Part shown: piece by piece, positions 39,306 through 47,622 of the stretch
Position numbering within the stretch: position 1 is the first letter of the stretch
Layout: the number at the start of each line of letters is the position of its first letter
Notes under the pieces: model-generated
Database searches by the model: none
The model's input: only the letters and a program-made list of their open reading frames with translations
What the model was told of the DNA's origin: nothing
Made by a program: the position numbers and the translations under genes
From: Salinispora mooreana
GTDB lineage: Bacteria > Actinomycetota > Actinomycetes > Mycobacteriales > Micromonosporaceae
Assembly: GCF_000379065.1 (NCBI RefSeq)
Contig: NZ_KB900614.1
Span: 2,471,149 to 2,535,148 of the forward strand
Length of the DNA: 64,000 nt
Direction of reading: 5' to 3'

Positions 39306-39623
39306 CGCGAGTCCTTCGGGGGTGGGAAGGTCGGGGGGTGGAACGGACCCGGATCCGGGCGACGCTCCGGCGTCAGGATATCGACGCCCGGACCGGCGGG
39401 GTTGACGGTGCAGGCGCCCGAGCCACCTTAGTGGGGAGCGTCACCAGCCCGCTGCTCCCCAGACAGCGGAGAGCCCTGTAACGTCATCCGGCAATGACCA
39501 ACGTCTGGAATCTCACCGTGCGCTTGTACGTCGACCTTCGACGGCAGGCCAGCGGTATCTGTCCGGCGCGGCCGCTCCGCTGACGCCGCCCGTACTTTTT
39601 CGTTTTCCAGACTTGGACCTTTC
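39306..39623. other. Divergent intergenic region with leader ORF
   Basis: 318 bases between the thiolase and symporter starts. It contains the 29-residue leader ORF (39494-39583), a stem GGGGAGC/GCTCCCC (39433-39439 with 39454-39460) upstream of it, and a T-rich stretch (CTTTTTCGTTTTCC) between the leader stop and the symporter. No other gene is seen. Confidence 0.5.
39494..39583 (+). CDS. Candidate leader peptide upstream of the symporter
   Basis: A 29-residue ORF starting MTNVWNLTVRLYVDLRRQ and continuing ASGICPARPLR. The core R-L-Y-V-D-L-x-R-x-A-S-x-x-C resembles a class of short actinobacterial ORFs annotated as putative leader peptides, usually with RxHVDLxR-x-x-S-x-x-C, found upstream of sulfur-metabolism and transport genes. 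It ends 40 bases before the symporter start, on the same strand. A TAACGT hexamer ten bases before the ATG suggests a nearly leaderless transcript. The role (cysteine- or other amino-acid-responsive attenuation) is inferred from this resemblance. Confidence 0.6.
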   Translation: MTNVWNLTVRLYVDLRRQASGICPARPLR

Positions 39624-40931
39624 ATGCGCAAGATCCCTTTTTCCGTGCAGATTCTGCTCGGCCTCGCCCTCGGTGTGGCCCTCGGCTACCTCGCCCGGGC
39701 CGGTGAGCTGACCTGGCTGGCCAGCGGCCTCGACATCGTCGGTGGCCTCTTCGTCCAGCTACTCAAGCTCGCCGTGCCACCCCTGGTCTTCACCGCCATC
39801 GTGATCAGCGTGGTCAGTCTGCGGGGCGTGGCCAACGCCGCCCGGCTGGCGCTACGCACACTGCTCTGGTTTGGTGCCACCGCGCTCATCGCGGTCAGCA
39901 TCGGCATCGGCCTCGGTCTCCTCACCAACCCCGGCCAGGGGGTCACCCTGGACCTGGCCGACGCCACCGCCCCGACCAGGACCGGCTCCTGGACCGACTT
40001 CCTCACCGGCATCGTCCCGACCAACCCGGTCGGCGCGTTCGTCGAGGGCAACGTCCTCCAGATCGTCTTCCTCGCCCTCGTCATCGGCGCGGCGGCCCTG
40101 CTGGTCGGCCCGCCCGCCGAGCCGTTCGTCGAGCTCAACCGAGCCCTACTGGAGATCGTCCAGAAGGCGTTGTGGTGGGTGATCCGGCTCGCCCCGATCG
40201 GGACCCTGGGCCTGATCGGCAAAGCCGTCGCCACCTACGGCTGGGACCTGCTGGCCCCGCTGGCCCGCTTCACCACCGCCGTCTACGTCGGCTGCGCGAT
40301 CGTGCTGTTCGTGGTCTACCCGCTGTTGCTGCTCGGCGCCGGCCGACTCAACCCGCTGCGCTTCTTCGCCGGTGCCGGACCGGCGATCCAGCTGGCCTTC
40401 GTCTCCCGCTCCTCGGTCGGCACCATGCCGGTGACCCAGCGCGCGGTCGAGCGGCTGGGGGTCCCCCGCGAGTACGCCTCGTTCGCGGTCCCGTTCGGCG
40501 CCACCACGAAGATGGACGGCTGCGCGGCGATCTACCCGGCCCTGGCCGCCATCTTCGTGGCGCAGGTCTTCGGGGTGGAGCTGGGCGTCACCGACTACCT
40601 GCTGATCGCCTTCGTCTCCGTGGTCGGCTCGGCGGCGACCGCCGGGCTCACCGGCGCGATCGTCATGCTGACGCTGACGCTGAGCACGCTCGGCCTGCCG
40701 CTGGCCGGCGCGGGCCTGCTGCTGGCCATCGACCCCATCCTGGACATGGTCCGCACCGCGACCAACGTCGCCGGGCAGGCCCTCGTGCCGACGATCGTGG
40801 CGGCCCGGGAGGGCACCCTCGACCGGACCGCGTACGACTCGGCCGGCCGGCGGAGCCTGGTTGACGAGGACCCGGTGGAGCGCGATTCCTGGCCCGGCCA
40901 GCGCGAAGAGCCGGCCCTGGCTCCCGCCTGA
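39624..40931 (+). CDS. Dicarboxylate/amino acid:cation symporter (DAACS)
   Basis: A 435-residue transporter of the GltP/DctA/TcyP family, a trimeric elevator-type Na+ or H+ symporter. Eight helices and two hairpins are visible. The HP1 serine-rich loop is FVSRSSVGTMPVTQRAV, followed by FAVPFGATTKMDGCA in helix 7 (the NMDGT-equivalent, here KMDGC), and HP2 (SVVGSAATAGLTGAIVML). DPILDMVRTATNVAGQAL is helix 8. Substrates may be acidic amino acids, dicarboxylates or cystine. The upstream leader-like ORF favours a sulfur or amino-acid compound, but that is not proven. Confidence 0.9.
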   Translation: MRKIPFSVQILLGLALGVALGYLARAGELTWLASGLDIVGGLFVQLLKLAVPPLVFTAIVISVVSLRGVANAARLALRTLLWFGATALIAVSIGIGLGLLTNPGQGVTLDLADATAPTRTGSWTDFLTGIVPTNPVGAFVEGNVLQIVFLALVIGAAALLVGPPAEPFVELNRALLEIVQKALWWVIRLAPIGTLGLIGKAVATYGWDLLAPLARFTTAVYVGCAIVLFVVYPLLLLGAGRLNPLRFFAGAGPAIQLAFVSRSSVGTMPVTQRAVERLGVPREYASFAVPFGATTKMDGCAAIYPALAAIFVAQVFGVELGVTDYLLIAFVSVVGSAATAGLTGAIVMLTLTLSTLGLPLAGAGLLLAIDPILDMVRTATNVAGQALVPTIVAAREGTLDRTAYDSAGRRSLVDEDPVERDSWPGQREEPALAPA

Positions 40932-40944
40932 GCGGATCCCCCGC

Positions 40945-40977
40945 CCGGCCCCGCCCCGGTACTGGGGGCGGGGCCGG
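40945..40977. terminator. Bidirectional terminator, symporter / ABC exporter
   Basis: CCGGCCCCGCCCC, a 7-base loop, then GGGGCGGGGCCGG: a perfect 13-bp stem 14 bases after the symporter stop, in a convergent gap. A second, wider inverted repeat (40981-40993 with 41034-41046) follows towards the ABC gene. Confidence 0.75.
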
Positions 40978-41056
40978 CGTCGGTGCTGGGGCGGGGGCCG
41001 ACGTCGGTCCCGACCGACCCGACCGGCACCCCGCGCCCCAGCACCGGGGCTTCCCG

Positions 41057-44000
41057 TCAGCCGGCCAGGTGCGACCACTGGGCCGCCAGCTCACACCAGC
41101 GGCCCTGGGCGGCCACCCGGCCGTCGTCCAGCACCAGGACGTGGTCGGCGCGGAGCAGCGCCGCCCGTTTCGAGGTCGACCCCAGCACCGTGACCCCGTG
41201 CCGTCGCAGCGCCGCCCAGAGCGCCAGCTCCGTGGTGACATCCAACGCGGAGGAGACGTCGTCGGCGACCAGCAGCTCGGTCCGCGGGGCGAGCGCACGG
41301 GCCAGCGCGAGCCGCTGCAGCTGCCCGCCCGAGAGCCGGGTGCCCTTGTGCCCGATGACCAGCCCGAGACCGGCTCCGGAGGCCGCCAGGTCCGGCTCGA
41401 GCTGGGCGGTGGACGCCGCCGCGGCGGCGTCGGCCGGATAGCCGAGGGTGATGTTGTCGGCGACCGTCCCGGAGAGCACCCGGGGCTGCTGACCGACGTA
41501 GCCGACCTGGTGCGGGCGGAGAAACAGCTCCGGCTCGGTCACCGGCACGCCGTTCCACATCAGCCGGCCGGTGTGCGGCACGATCCCGGCGAGGGCCCGC
41601 AGCAGCGACGACTTGCCCGAACCGACCGGACCGACCACCAGGACGAGCTGGCCGCGTTCGATCGTCAGGTCGACATCGCGGACCGCCGCCACCCCGTCCG
41701 CGTGCCGGACCCCGAACCCGGCCAACTCGAGCCGACGCAGCGGGTGCCGCGCCGGCGCCGGCGGCACCGGAGCGGTACCGGCCGCCGGGTCGACCCCCGG
41801 CAGCGCCGCCGAGTACGCCGGCGCCCCGGTCATCGCCACCGTCCGCTGGGTCCATACCCGAGCCGACGGCACCTGGGAGAGCAGCGACGCCGCGGTCCAG
41901 GCGATCCAGCGCGCCGCGACGAGCGTGGAGACGGCGACCAGGGTCGCGCCGGCCGACAGAACACCGGCCAGGAACAGCGCCCACGCACCGATCGGTAGCA
42001 GCCCGCTGACCAACGACGGCGTGGAGCGGGACCACACCTGGGTGGTGATCTCCCGACGCTGGCGCTCGCTCCGGATGGCATCCAGGTCGGCGAGATGGTC
42101 GAGCACCGGCCCGGTCGCGCCGGCCAGCTTCACCGTCCGCGCGGCGGAGAGCCCGGAGACCAACGCGGTCGCGTACGCGGCCCGCGCCGTCACCGTCCCC
42201 CGTGCGCTGCGCTCCAGGGCCGGGCCGAACAAGGCGGCCACCAGCGCGGACACCACCATCGTCCCGAGGAAGAAGAGTCCGGGTACGACGCTGCCGGAGA
42301 TCACGGTCATCGCCACCAGCAGGACCAGGCCGAAGAACTGGTCCACCATGTTGTCGGCGAGCTCCACGACCCGTTCGGTGTCACCGCCCTGGGCGACCAC
42401 CTCGGCGGGGGTGTAGCCGCTGACCCGCCGGTGCCCGGTCTGCCCATGCACCAGCCGAAGGTTGATCCGCAGCATCTGTCGCACCCACCAGTTCTGGAAC
42501 CACAGCGCCGAATACCAGTGGATGGGCAGCGTGACCAGCAGCCCGGCCGCGATGCCGAGCGCCGGCAGCAACGGCTCACCGACGCCGTCGACCACATCCG
42601 CCCAGAGCCACGGCAGCACCGGGCCGTCCAGGCCGACCAACACCAGCACCACGAAGGGTGCCATGGCCGCCAGCCCGTACCGTGGGTCGTTGCCGAGCAG
42701 CCGGAAGACCTCCCGCAGCGTTCGACCAAGGGACGCCACTGGTGGGGGCGAGGTATCCCCAGCCGCCGGCCGGCGTTCCTCGGCCGACGGCGAGACGTCC
42801 ACGGGGACCGGCGCCGTGGACGTCGCCGGGGCGGGTTCGGGCCCGGCGTCCGGCTCCGGCCCGTCCAGCAGCCCAACGCCGACGCCGACGCCGACGCCGC
42901 TACCGCTGGTGGGGCCGGGACCACCACCGCCGATGCCGACCTGAACGGGCGCGTGGACGCCGGTGCTGACGGGGGTGCCGGCCGGGGTGACAGCGTCGCT
43001 GATCACGCCGTCGCTGATGGCCAGCAGTTCAGCGAAACGACCCGACTCCCGCAGCGGCCCGGCCTCCAGTACCGCGCCGTCGGCCAGCACCACCACCTCG
43101 TCGCAGTGCCGGACCGAGGAGAGCCGGTGCGCGATGACGATGCCGATCCGGTCGCGCAGCAGCCGTTCGGTGGCCGCCTGCACCCGCGCCTCGGTGACCG
43201 GGTCGAGCCGGGCGGTCGCCTCGTCCAGGATCACCACGTGCGGGTCCCGCACCAGAATCCGGGCGAACGCGACCAGTTGCTCCTGTCCGGCCGAGAGGAC
43301 GTGCCCGCCCTCACCGAGCCGGGTCCGCAGCCCGTCGGGGAGTTCGGTGGCCCAGCCGTCGAGGCCCAGTTCGCGCAGGGCGTCGGCGGCGGCGTCGAGC
43401 AGGTCCGGGTCGAAGAGGGCGATGTTCTCGGCGAGGGTGCCGGCCAGGATCTCGGTACGCTGTGGCACCACCGCCACCCATTGGCGCAGCTTCTCGACAT
43501 CGATGTCGCGCAGATCGCGGCCGCCGAGCAGGACCGTCCCGGCCGGCACATCGACCGCCCGGGTGAGCACCTTCGCCAGCGTGGACTTACCCGAACCGGT
43601 CCGGCCGACCAGGGCGTACGAACGGCCACGGGTGAAGGTGAGGTGGATGTCGCGCAGGGCCGGCCCACCGCTGCCCTCGGCCACCGGGTACTGGAAGGTC
43701 AGACCCCGCACCGCCAGCTCGCCGTCGACCGGCGTCAGCCCGCCCACCGGCTCCTGCGGAGAACCCGCCAGCAGCCCTACGCGACCCCAGGCACCGAGCA
43801 TGTACTGGATCTCCGGCACCAGCCGGCTGACGTGCTCGACGGTCACGCCGAAAGCGACGGCGAGCAGCCACACGGCGGTCAGCCGGGCGCTGTCCACCCA
43901 CCCGTTGGCCAGCGCCCAGGCTCCCGCGAGCACCACCGCGGCGATCCCGACGCTGGTGACGCCGACCGCGGTGGTGGCGACCCGGGTCGACATCCGCCAC

Positions 44001-44671
44001 ACCGGCATCGCCCGGGCGAGCACGGCCGCCGCCCGGGTGGCCCAGAGCCGCAACACGTACGGCTGGGCGAGGCTGGTCCGCACGTCATCCTGGCCGTGGA
44101 CGGCCTCCTCCATCACCGCAGCCAGGTCGGACCAGGCCGCTTCCTCGGCCATCCGGGCCGGAACAATGCGGGCGGTGGTCCGGCGCAGGCCGACGGCGAG
44201 GACACCGACGAGCAGCAGCATGGTCAGCCCGGCCGGCCACCAGACACCTAGTGCGACGACCGCGGAGAACAGGCCCGCGGTCAGCATCTGGGCGATGCGG
44301 ATACCCTGCGATCGGACCCCGGCGGCTACGTCATAGACGTCGCCGTCGATCCGGTCAAGCAGCTCGCCAACCGGTGTCGCCTCCAAGGTGGGCAGGTCCT
44401 GCCCGAAGGCGACCCGGCAGAGCCGGCGCCGGACGGCGGCGGACCAGTCGGCGGACACCCCGGCCAGCACCAGATCGACCACGAGAGCACTGATCACGGC
44501 GGCGATCAGCGCCACCGCGAGCAGGGCGAAGGCACCCACTGAGCGGTGCACCAGAACCGGCCCGGCCAACGCGGCGGCAGCGGCCTGACCGCTGGCGCCG
44601 AGCAGAACCAGGATGCCCACGATCGTCATGCGGCGGGGCGCGGTGGCCCACAGGTCACGGAGCAGGCGCAC
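41057..44671 (-). CDS. Fused double ABC exporter (TMD-NBD-TMD-NBD)
   Basis: A 1204-residue polypeptide with two complete half-transporters. TMD1 then NBD1: Walker A VGRTGSGKST (~357), LSAGQEQLVAF signature, Walker B VVILDEATARLD (~480). A disordered Pro/Glu linker (~555-640) contains a GVGVGVGVG run encoded by a CGCCGA tandem repeat. TMD2 then NBD2: VGPVGSGKSS (~1017), LSGGQLQRLALAR, and Walker B LLVADDVSSALD (~1135), where the catalytic Glu is replaced by Asp. So one ATP site is consensus and one degenerate, as in heterodimeric exporters. AAGGG precedes the GTG start. Substrate unknown; lipid or peptide are both possible. Confidence 0.9.
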   Translation of the reverse strand: MRLLRDLWATAPRRMTIVGILVLLGASGQAAAAALAGPVLVHRSVGAFALLAVALIAAVISALVVDLVLAGVSADWSAAVRRRLCRVAFGQDLPTLEATPVGELLDRIDGDVYDVAAGVRSQGIRIAQMLTAGLFSAVVALGVWWPAGLTMLLLVGVLAVGLRRTTARIVPARMAEEAAWSDLAAVMEEAVHGQDDVRTSLAQPYVLRLWATRAAAVLARAMPVWRMSTRVATTAVGVTSVGIAAVVLAGAWALANGWVDSARLTAVWLLAVAFGVTVEHVSRLVPEIQYMLGAWGRVGLLAGSPQEPVGGLTPVDGELAVRGLTFQYPVAEGSGGPALRDIHLTFTRGRSYALVGRTGSGKSTLAKVLTRAVDVPAGTVLLGGRDLRDIDVEKLRQWVAVVPQRTEILAGTLAENIALFDPDLLDAAADALRELGLDGWATELPDGLRTRLGEGGHVLSAGQEQLVAFARILVRDPHVVILDEATARLDPVTEARVQAATERLLRDRIGIVIAHRLSSVRHCDEVVVLADGAVLEAGPLRESGRFAELLAISDGVISDAVTPAGTPVSTGVHAPVQVGIGGGGPGPTSGSGVGVGVGVGLLDGPEPDAGPEPAPATSTAPVPVDVSPSAEERRPAAGDTSPPPVASLGRTLREVFRLLGNDPRYGLAAMAPFVVLVLVGLDGPVLPWLWADVVDGVGEPLLPALGIAAGLLVTLPIHWYSALWFQNWWVRQMLRINLRLVHGQTGHRRVSGYTPAEVVAQGGDTERVVELADNMVDQFFGLVLLVAMTVISGSVVPGLFFLGTMVVSALVAALFGPALERSARGTVTARAAYATALVSGLSAARTVKLAGATGPVLDHLADLDAIRSERQRREITTQVWSRSTPSLVSGLLPIGAWALFLAGVLSAGATLVAVSTLVAARWIAWTAASLLSQVPSARVWTQRTVAMTGAPAYSAALPGVDPAAGTAPVPPAPARHPLRRLELAGFGVRHADGVAAVRDVDLTIERGQLVLVVGPVGSGKSSLLRALAGIVPHTGRLMWNGVPVTEPELFLRPHQVGYVGQQPRVLSGTVADNITLGYPADAAAAASTAQLEPDLAASGAGLGLVIGHKGTRLSGGQLQRLALARALAPRTELLVADDVSSALDVTTELALWAALRRHGVTVLGSTSKRAALLRADHVLVLDDGRVAAQGRWCELAAQWSHLAG
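42875..42899. repeat. CGCCGA hexanucleotide tandem repeat
   Basis: About four copies of a 6-base unit inside the linker of the fused ABC exporter, coding for alternating Gly-Val on the minus strand. Copy-number change would keep the reading frame and alter only linker length. Confidence 0.65.
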
Positions 44672-45191
44672 GGGAAACCCTTACGACGAGCGGCGTTGGA
44701 ACGCCCAGCCTCGCCCGGCGGGGACCCGTCGCTCAACGCATTTTGGCCCTGCCGACCGGGCGCACCCCGTCGGGACGCCAGCCAAGCTGACTGCGAGTAC
44801 CGGATTGGCAGCAGACCGCGCTGCGCGTTGTCTGGGGCTCTTCAGCGCACAGTTCACTGGTGTCCGATTGATGCCCGCTTGCGGTGTGACCGCAGGCATC
44901 GTGGTGGTGGAATCCCGGCGGGCGTGGGGGCGTTACACCCTGCGTACGGCCGTGGAGGTGCCCCCGCGTGAGCGGGTGACGCCGGGTGCGGGTCGCCGGG
45001 AATGGTGGTGGCCGGTCGGTCGTTACATCTGGACCCGGCGTTGTGCGTGTGCCCCTGGTGAGGCCCCGCGGTCGCCGCCCTCTTTTTCTTGTGATCTTTT
45101 GAGCGCCGGACGGTGCTTGCACCCCTTTTGCCGCCTGACCCCCCTGGGGGCGTGTGTGTGGGGTGTCGACCCCCGAATGGAGCATCCCCCC
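44672..45191 (+). other. Long leader of the secreted SLT-like gene
   Basis: 520 bases between the divergent ABC exporter start and the secreted protein. No convincing gene. Two hairpins followed by T-rich tracts occur on the plus strand: GAGG...CCTC (45060-45082) before TTTTTCTT, and GGTGC-TT-GCACC (45112-45123) before CCTTTT. T-tracts are rare in this genome, so a structured, possibly regulatory 5' UTR is plausible. I could not match it to a known riboswitch class. Confidence 0.4.
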
Positions 45192-45776
45192 ATGATTAAC
45201 ATGATTCTGCGTCGTAGTGTGCTTGGTGTTGCTGGTCTGGCCCTGTCCACCGGTGTCGTCGCCGGCCCGCTGGCCACCCTCGCCGACAGCGTCCCCACCC
45301 CCGCGGCTGCTGCTGTGGTGGCGGAGAAGCCGGACAGTGGCACGCTGATCCCGCACGGCACTCAGGGTGAGCAGTCGCGCATCGAGCTGGGCGAGGAGCA
45401 GACCGGCAACGTGAAGGCCATCATCGAGGCGACGAAGAACGCCGACATGGACGAGCGGGCCGCTGTGGTGGCGATCGCTACCAGTTTGCAGGAGTCGAAG
45501 TTGGAGAACCTGGGTCACCTGGGTGACCGCAATGACCACGACTCGCAGGGCCTGTTCCAGCAGCGCCCGTCGTCTGGTTGGGGCACGGTGGAGCAGATCA
45601 CCGACCCCGAATACTCCACCACCGCGTTCCTGGACGGTTTGAAGCAGGTTGAGGGCTGGCAGGACATGCCGTTGACCGAGGCCGCGCAGACGGTGCAGGT
45701 GTCGGCGTACCCGTTCCACTACGCCCAGTGGGAGACCCAGGCCGCCGACCTCGTCGCCGAGCACTGGACCAGCTGA
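45192..45776 (+). CDS. Secreted SLT/lysozyme-like protein
   Basis: A 194-residue exported protein. The signal peptide (ILRRSVLGVAGLALSTGVVAG) is split here as a basic ILRR start plus SVLGVAGLALSTGVVAG, with an Ala-rich cleavage zone near residue 40. The mature domain has IIEATKNADMDERAAVVAIA, TSLQESKLENLGHLGDRN, DSQGLFQQRPSSGWGT and SAYPFHYAQWETQA. The Glu in LQESKL and the GLFQQRP block are features of lytic-transglycosylase-like folds, although related proteins are often annotated as hypothetical or misnamed heavy-metal transporters. Likely cell-wall related; activity not shown. Multi-copy in Micromonosporaceae by my recollection. Confidence 0.75.
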   Translation: MINMILRRSVLGVAGLALSTGVVAGPLATLADSVPTPAAAAVVAEKPDSGTLIPHGTQGEQSRIELGEEQTGNVKAIIEATKNADMDERAAVVAIATSLQESKLENLGHLGDRNDHDSQGLFQQRPSSGWGTVEQITDPEYSTTAFLDGLKQVEGWQDMPLTEAAQTVQVSAYPFHYAQWETQAADLVAEHWTS

Positions 45777-45817
45777 CCCACCGCAGATAAGACCTAACCC
45801 ACACAAGGGGGAAAGAA

Positions 45818-45857
45818 GCTGTTGGCCGGCACCCGAAACCGGGTGCCGGCCAACAGC
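45818..45857 (+). terminator. Strong terminator after the SLT-like gene
   Basis: GCTGTTGGCCGGCACCCG-AAAC-CGGGTGCCGGCCAACAGC: a perfect 18-bp stem with a 4-base loop, 41 bases after the stop and before the convergent DinB gene. Confidence 0.88.
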
Positions 45858-45883
45858 CGTCTCCGGCTGGCCTGGACACCTAA

Positions 45884-46435
45884 CTACTGCCCTCTGCGCC
45901 CATCGATGCGCTCGCGAAGCAGGTCGGCGTGGCCCAGGTGGCGGGCGTACTCCTCGATCAGGTGGACCAGGACTTCCCGTAGCTCCACATCGTCTGCTCC
46001 CCGGGCGTCCAGCTCCGTTCGCGCGACGAACTCGTCAGCGGCATCGCACTGCCGCTGCCACTCCTGGAATGCCGCCTCGACGTCGGAGTCCGTGGGCACC
46101 GGAAAGGTGAACTCTTCGCTGTGCACCCCGTTGGGGCGGAAGGGGCGCGGACCGCTGTCGCCCTGCATCACCCGCTGGAACCACCCGTGCTCGACCGCGG
46201 CCAGGTGCCGGACGAGCCCCAGCAGCGTCAGCTCCGACGGAGGCACCACGGGGTTCGCAAGCTGCTCCGGTGTCAGCCCCGCGCACTTGAGCCGCAGCGT
46301 CTGCCGCTGAAAGTTCAGATAGCGGAGGAGCACGTCTCGCTCGCCGTGGACGGTGCCCTGGTCCCGCGGGTCCTGTGCGGGCGAGACGAACATGTTCTGC
46401 CAGCCGAAGCCCTTGCCCTCCCATTGATCACTCAC
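45884..46435 (-). CDS. DinB-superfamily protein (DUF664)
   Basis: A 183-residue four-helix protein of DUF664 in the DinB/YfiT metalloenzyme superfamily. Family blocks: GERDVLLRYLNFQRQTLRLK, LTLLGLVRHLAAVEHGWFQR (His and Glu positions of the metal site) and EYARHLGHADLLRERIDG near the C-terminus. Actinobacterial DinB proteins often use mycothiol as a cofactor for S-transfer. The GTG at 46435 is the best upstream start by codon usage; an ATG at 46393 is also possible. The ORF is open further upstream, but that part has no similarity to the family. Confidence 0.82.
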   Translation of the reverse strand: MSDQWEGKGFGWQNMFVSPAQDPRDQGTVHGERDVLLRYLNFQRQTLRLKCAGLTPEQLANPVVPPSELTLLGLVRHLAAVEHGWFQRVMQGDSGPRPFRPNGVHSEEFTFPVPTDSDVEAAFQEWQRQCDAADEFVARTELDARGADDVELREVLVHLIEEYARHLGHADLLRERIDGRRGQ

Positions 46436-46559
46436 GAATGAAGTCTGCTCGACTGGGCCGGGGCCAGGCAACAGCGCCCACAGGGCTCGCCGGGGATGGC
46501 CAGCCCTGGAGTGCCGAGCGCTCGCCTTCGGCCCGGCGTGATCGCGGGCGCCATCTGGG

Positions 46560-47207
46560 TCACCGTCCGGAGGTGACGCGCTCGATGAGGGTCGCGGCCC
46601 CGGGCCCGGTGAGCTCGTCGGGTGCAACCGGCCGACCGGAGACCGCCAGCAGGAGGGAGAGAGCCGCACCCCGCACCTCGGGCCCGACTCCACTGTCCAC
46701 GGCAGCATCGGAGCTGACCAGTCGCAGCCCACTCGCACGCTCCTTGCCGCCGCCCAGCTGCACCGTCGTGCGTAGTTGGAAGGTCAGCGCCGCCGCCACC
46801 TGCTCGACCGGGTATTCACCGCGAAGCCCAACTGCCCGTCGGATGTCCTCGCCGTGCACGAATGCCTCGACGAGGCGGGTGACGATCGCGGCCGGTGGGG
46901 TGCTGGTGCGGGTCACGACCGCGCGGAGGGCGGCGAGGGTGTCCACCGGGTCCTCGCGCCGTTCGCGGGCGAGCCCCACCGCATTCTGGCGGTCGAAATC
47001 GAAGCGGGCGGTGACCATGTCTCGGACGAAGCGGAGCCGCGTCGTCTTCGCGGTGTCGACCAGGTGCGCCACGACGTCGTGGACGTCCCACCCGGGGCAG
47101 GCGGTCGGGGCAGCCCACTGCTCAGGCCCCAGGGTCTCGAGGCTGCGCACGAGAGCCGCGCGTTCGTGGTGAATGACAGTCCACACCGCAGCATGCCGGC
47201 TATTCAT
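46560..47207 (-). CDS. Maleylpyruvate isomerase-type, mycothiol-dependent DinB protein
   Basis: A 215-residue protein of the mycothiol-dependent MDMPI_N / TIGR03083 family. The N-terminal blocks are WTVIHHERAALVRSLETLG and PTACPGWDVHDVVAHLVDTA, which carry the metal His (DVVAHL), and EAFVHGEDIRRAVGL gives the other His. The C-terminal domain (SGLRLVSSDAAVD...) resembles the SCP2-like MDMPI C-terminal domain. A reaction cannot be assigned. It is upstream of the DUF664 gene on the same strand, so two different DinB-fold genes are neighbours. Confidence 0.84.
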   Translation of the reverse strand: MNSRHAAVWTVIHHERAALVRSLETLGPEQWAAPTACPGWDVHDVVAHLVDTAKTTRLRFVRDMVTARFDFDRQNAVGLARERREDPVDTLAALRAVVTRTSTPPAAIVTRLVEAFVHGEDIRRAVGLRGEYPVEQVAAALTFQLRTTVQLGGGKERASGLRLVSSDAAVDSGVGPEVRGAALSLLLAVSGRPVAPDELTGPGAATLIERVTSGR

Positions 47208-47622
47208 GGCGCCACCCAAGCAGCAGGGGCTGACACTGCCGGGTGGGCCGGCGGAGTGTCAGATCTCGTCACAAAGGTGGGTCCGTTCTGCGGATGATCC
47301 TTCCACAACTCACCGTGTTGGCCGTGCACCATCACCGGCCTGATGTCCTCGCCGAGCTCGAGCTCGGGACGTGGGCGCCGGTCACGAACGCTCAGGGAAA
47401 CCACCACTCTCCCCGTCCACATCCTGGTACCCCGCGTGGAAGCGCCCGTCGTGAGAGCCTGCAGTCCCGCCCACCGCTGCCGGGGTTCGCCGGACGCGTC
47501 GGCGATCTCGGTCAACAGACGGTGGCGGGCTGGATCAGCACCTCGTCGGGGGGCTGGTCGACCGGGGGCCGTCGGCGGGTACTGGACCAAAACTTGCGTC
47601 TCAAGCTGCTGGAGGTTGCAAG
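47208..47622. other. Intergenic, no convincing gene
   Basis: 415 bases between the divergent DinB-type and MerR genes. Open frames run on both strands but lack ribosome sites and resemble no protein I know. The only clear site is GGAGG, seven bases before the MerR GTG. Confidence 0.4.

Noticed and set aside
44672..45191. c-di-AMP (ydaO) riboswitch before the SLT-like gene
   Set aside because: The conserved segments of the class could not be located by eye; kept only as an open question.
47204..47590. A 128-codon minus-strand frame upstream of the MerR gene
   Set aside because: No ribosome site, no family resemblance, and competing frames of equal length on the other strand.
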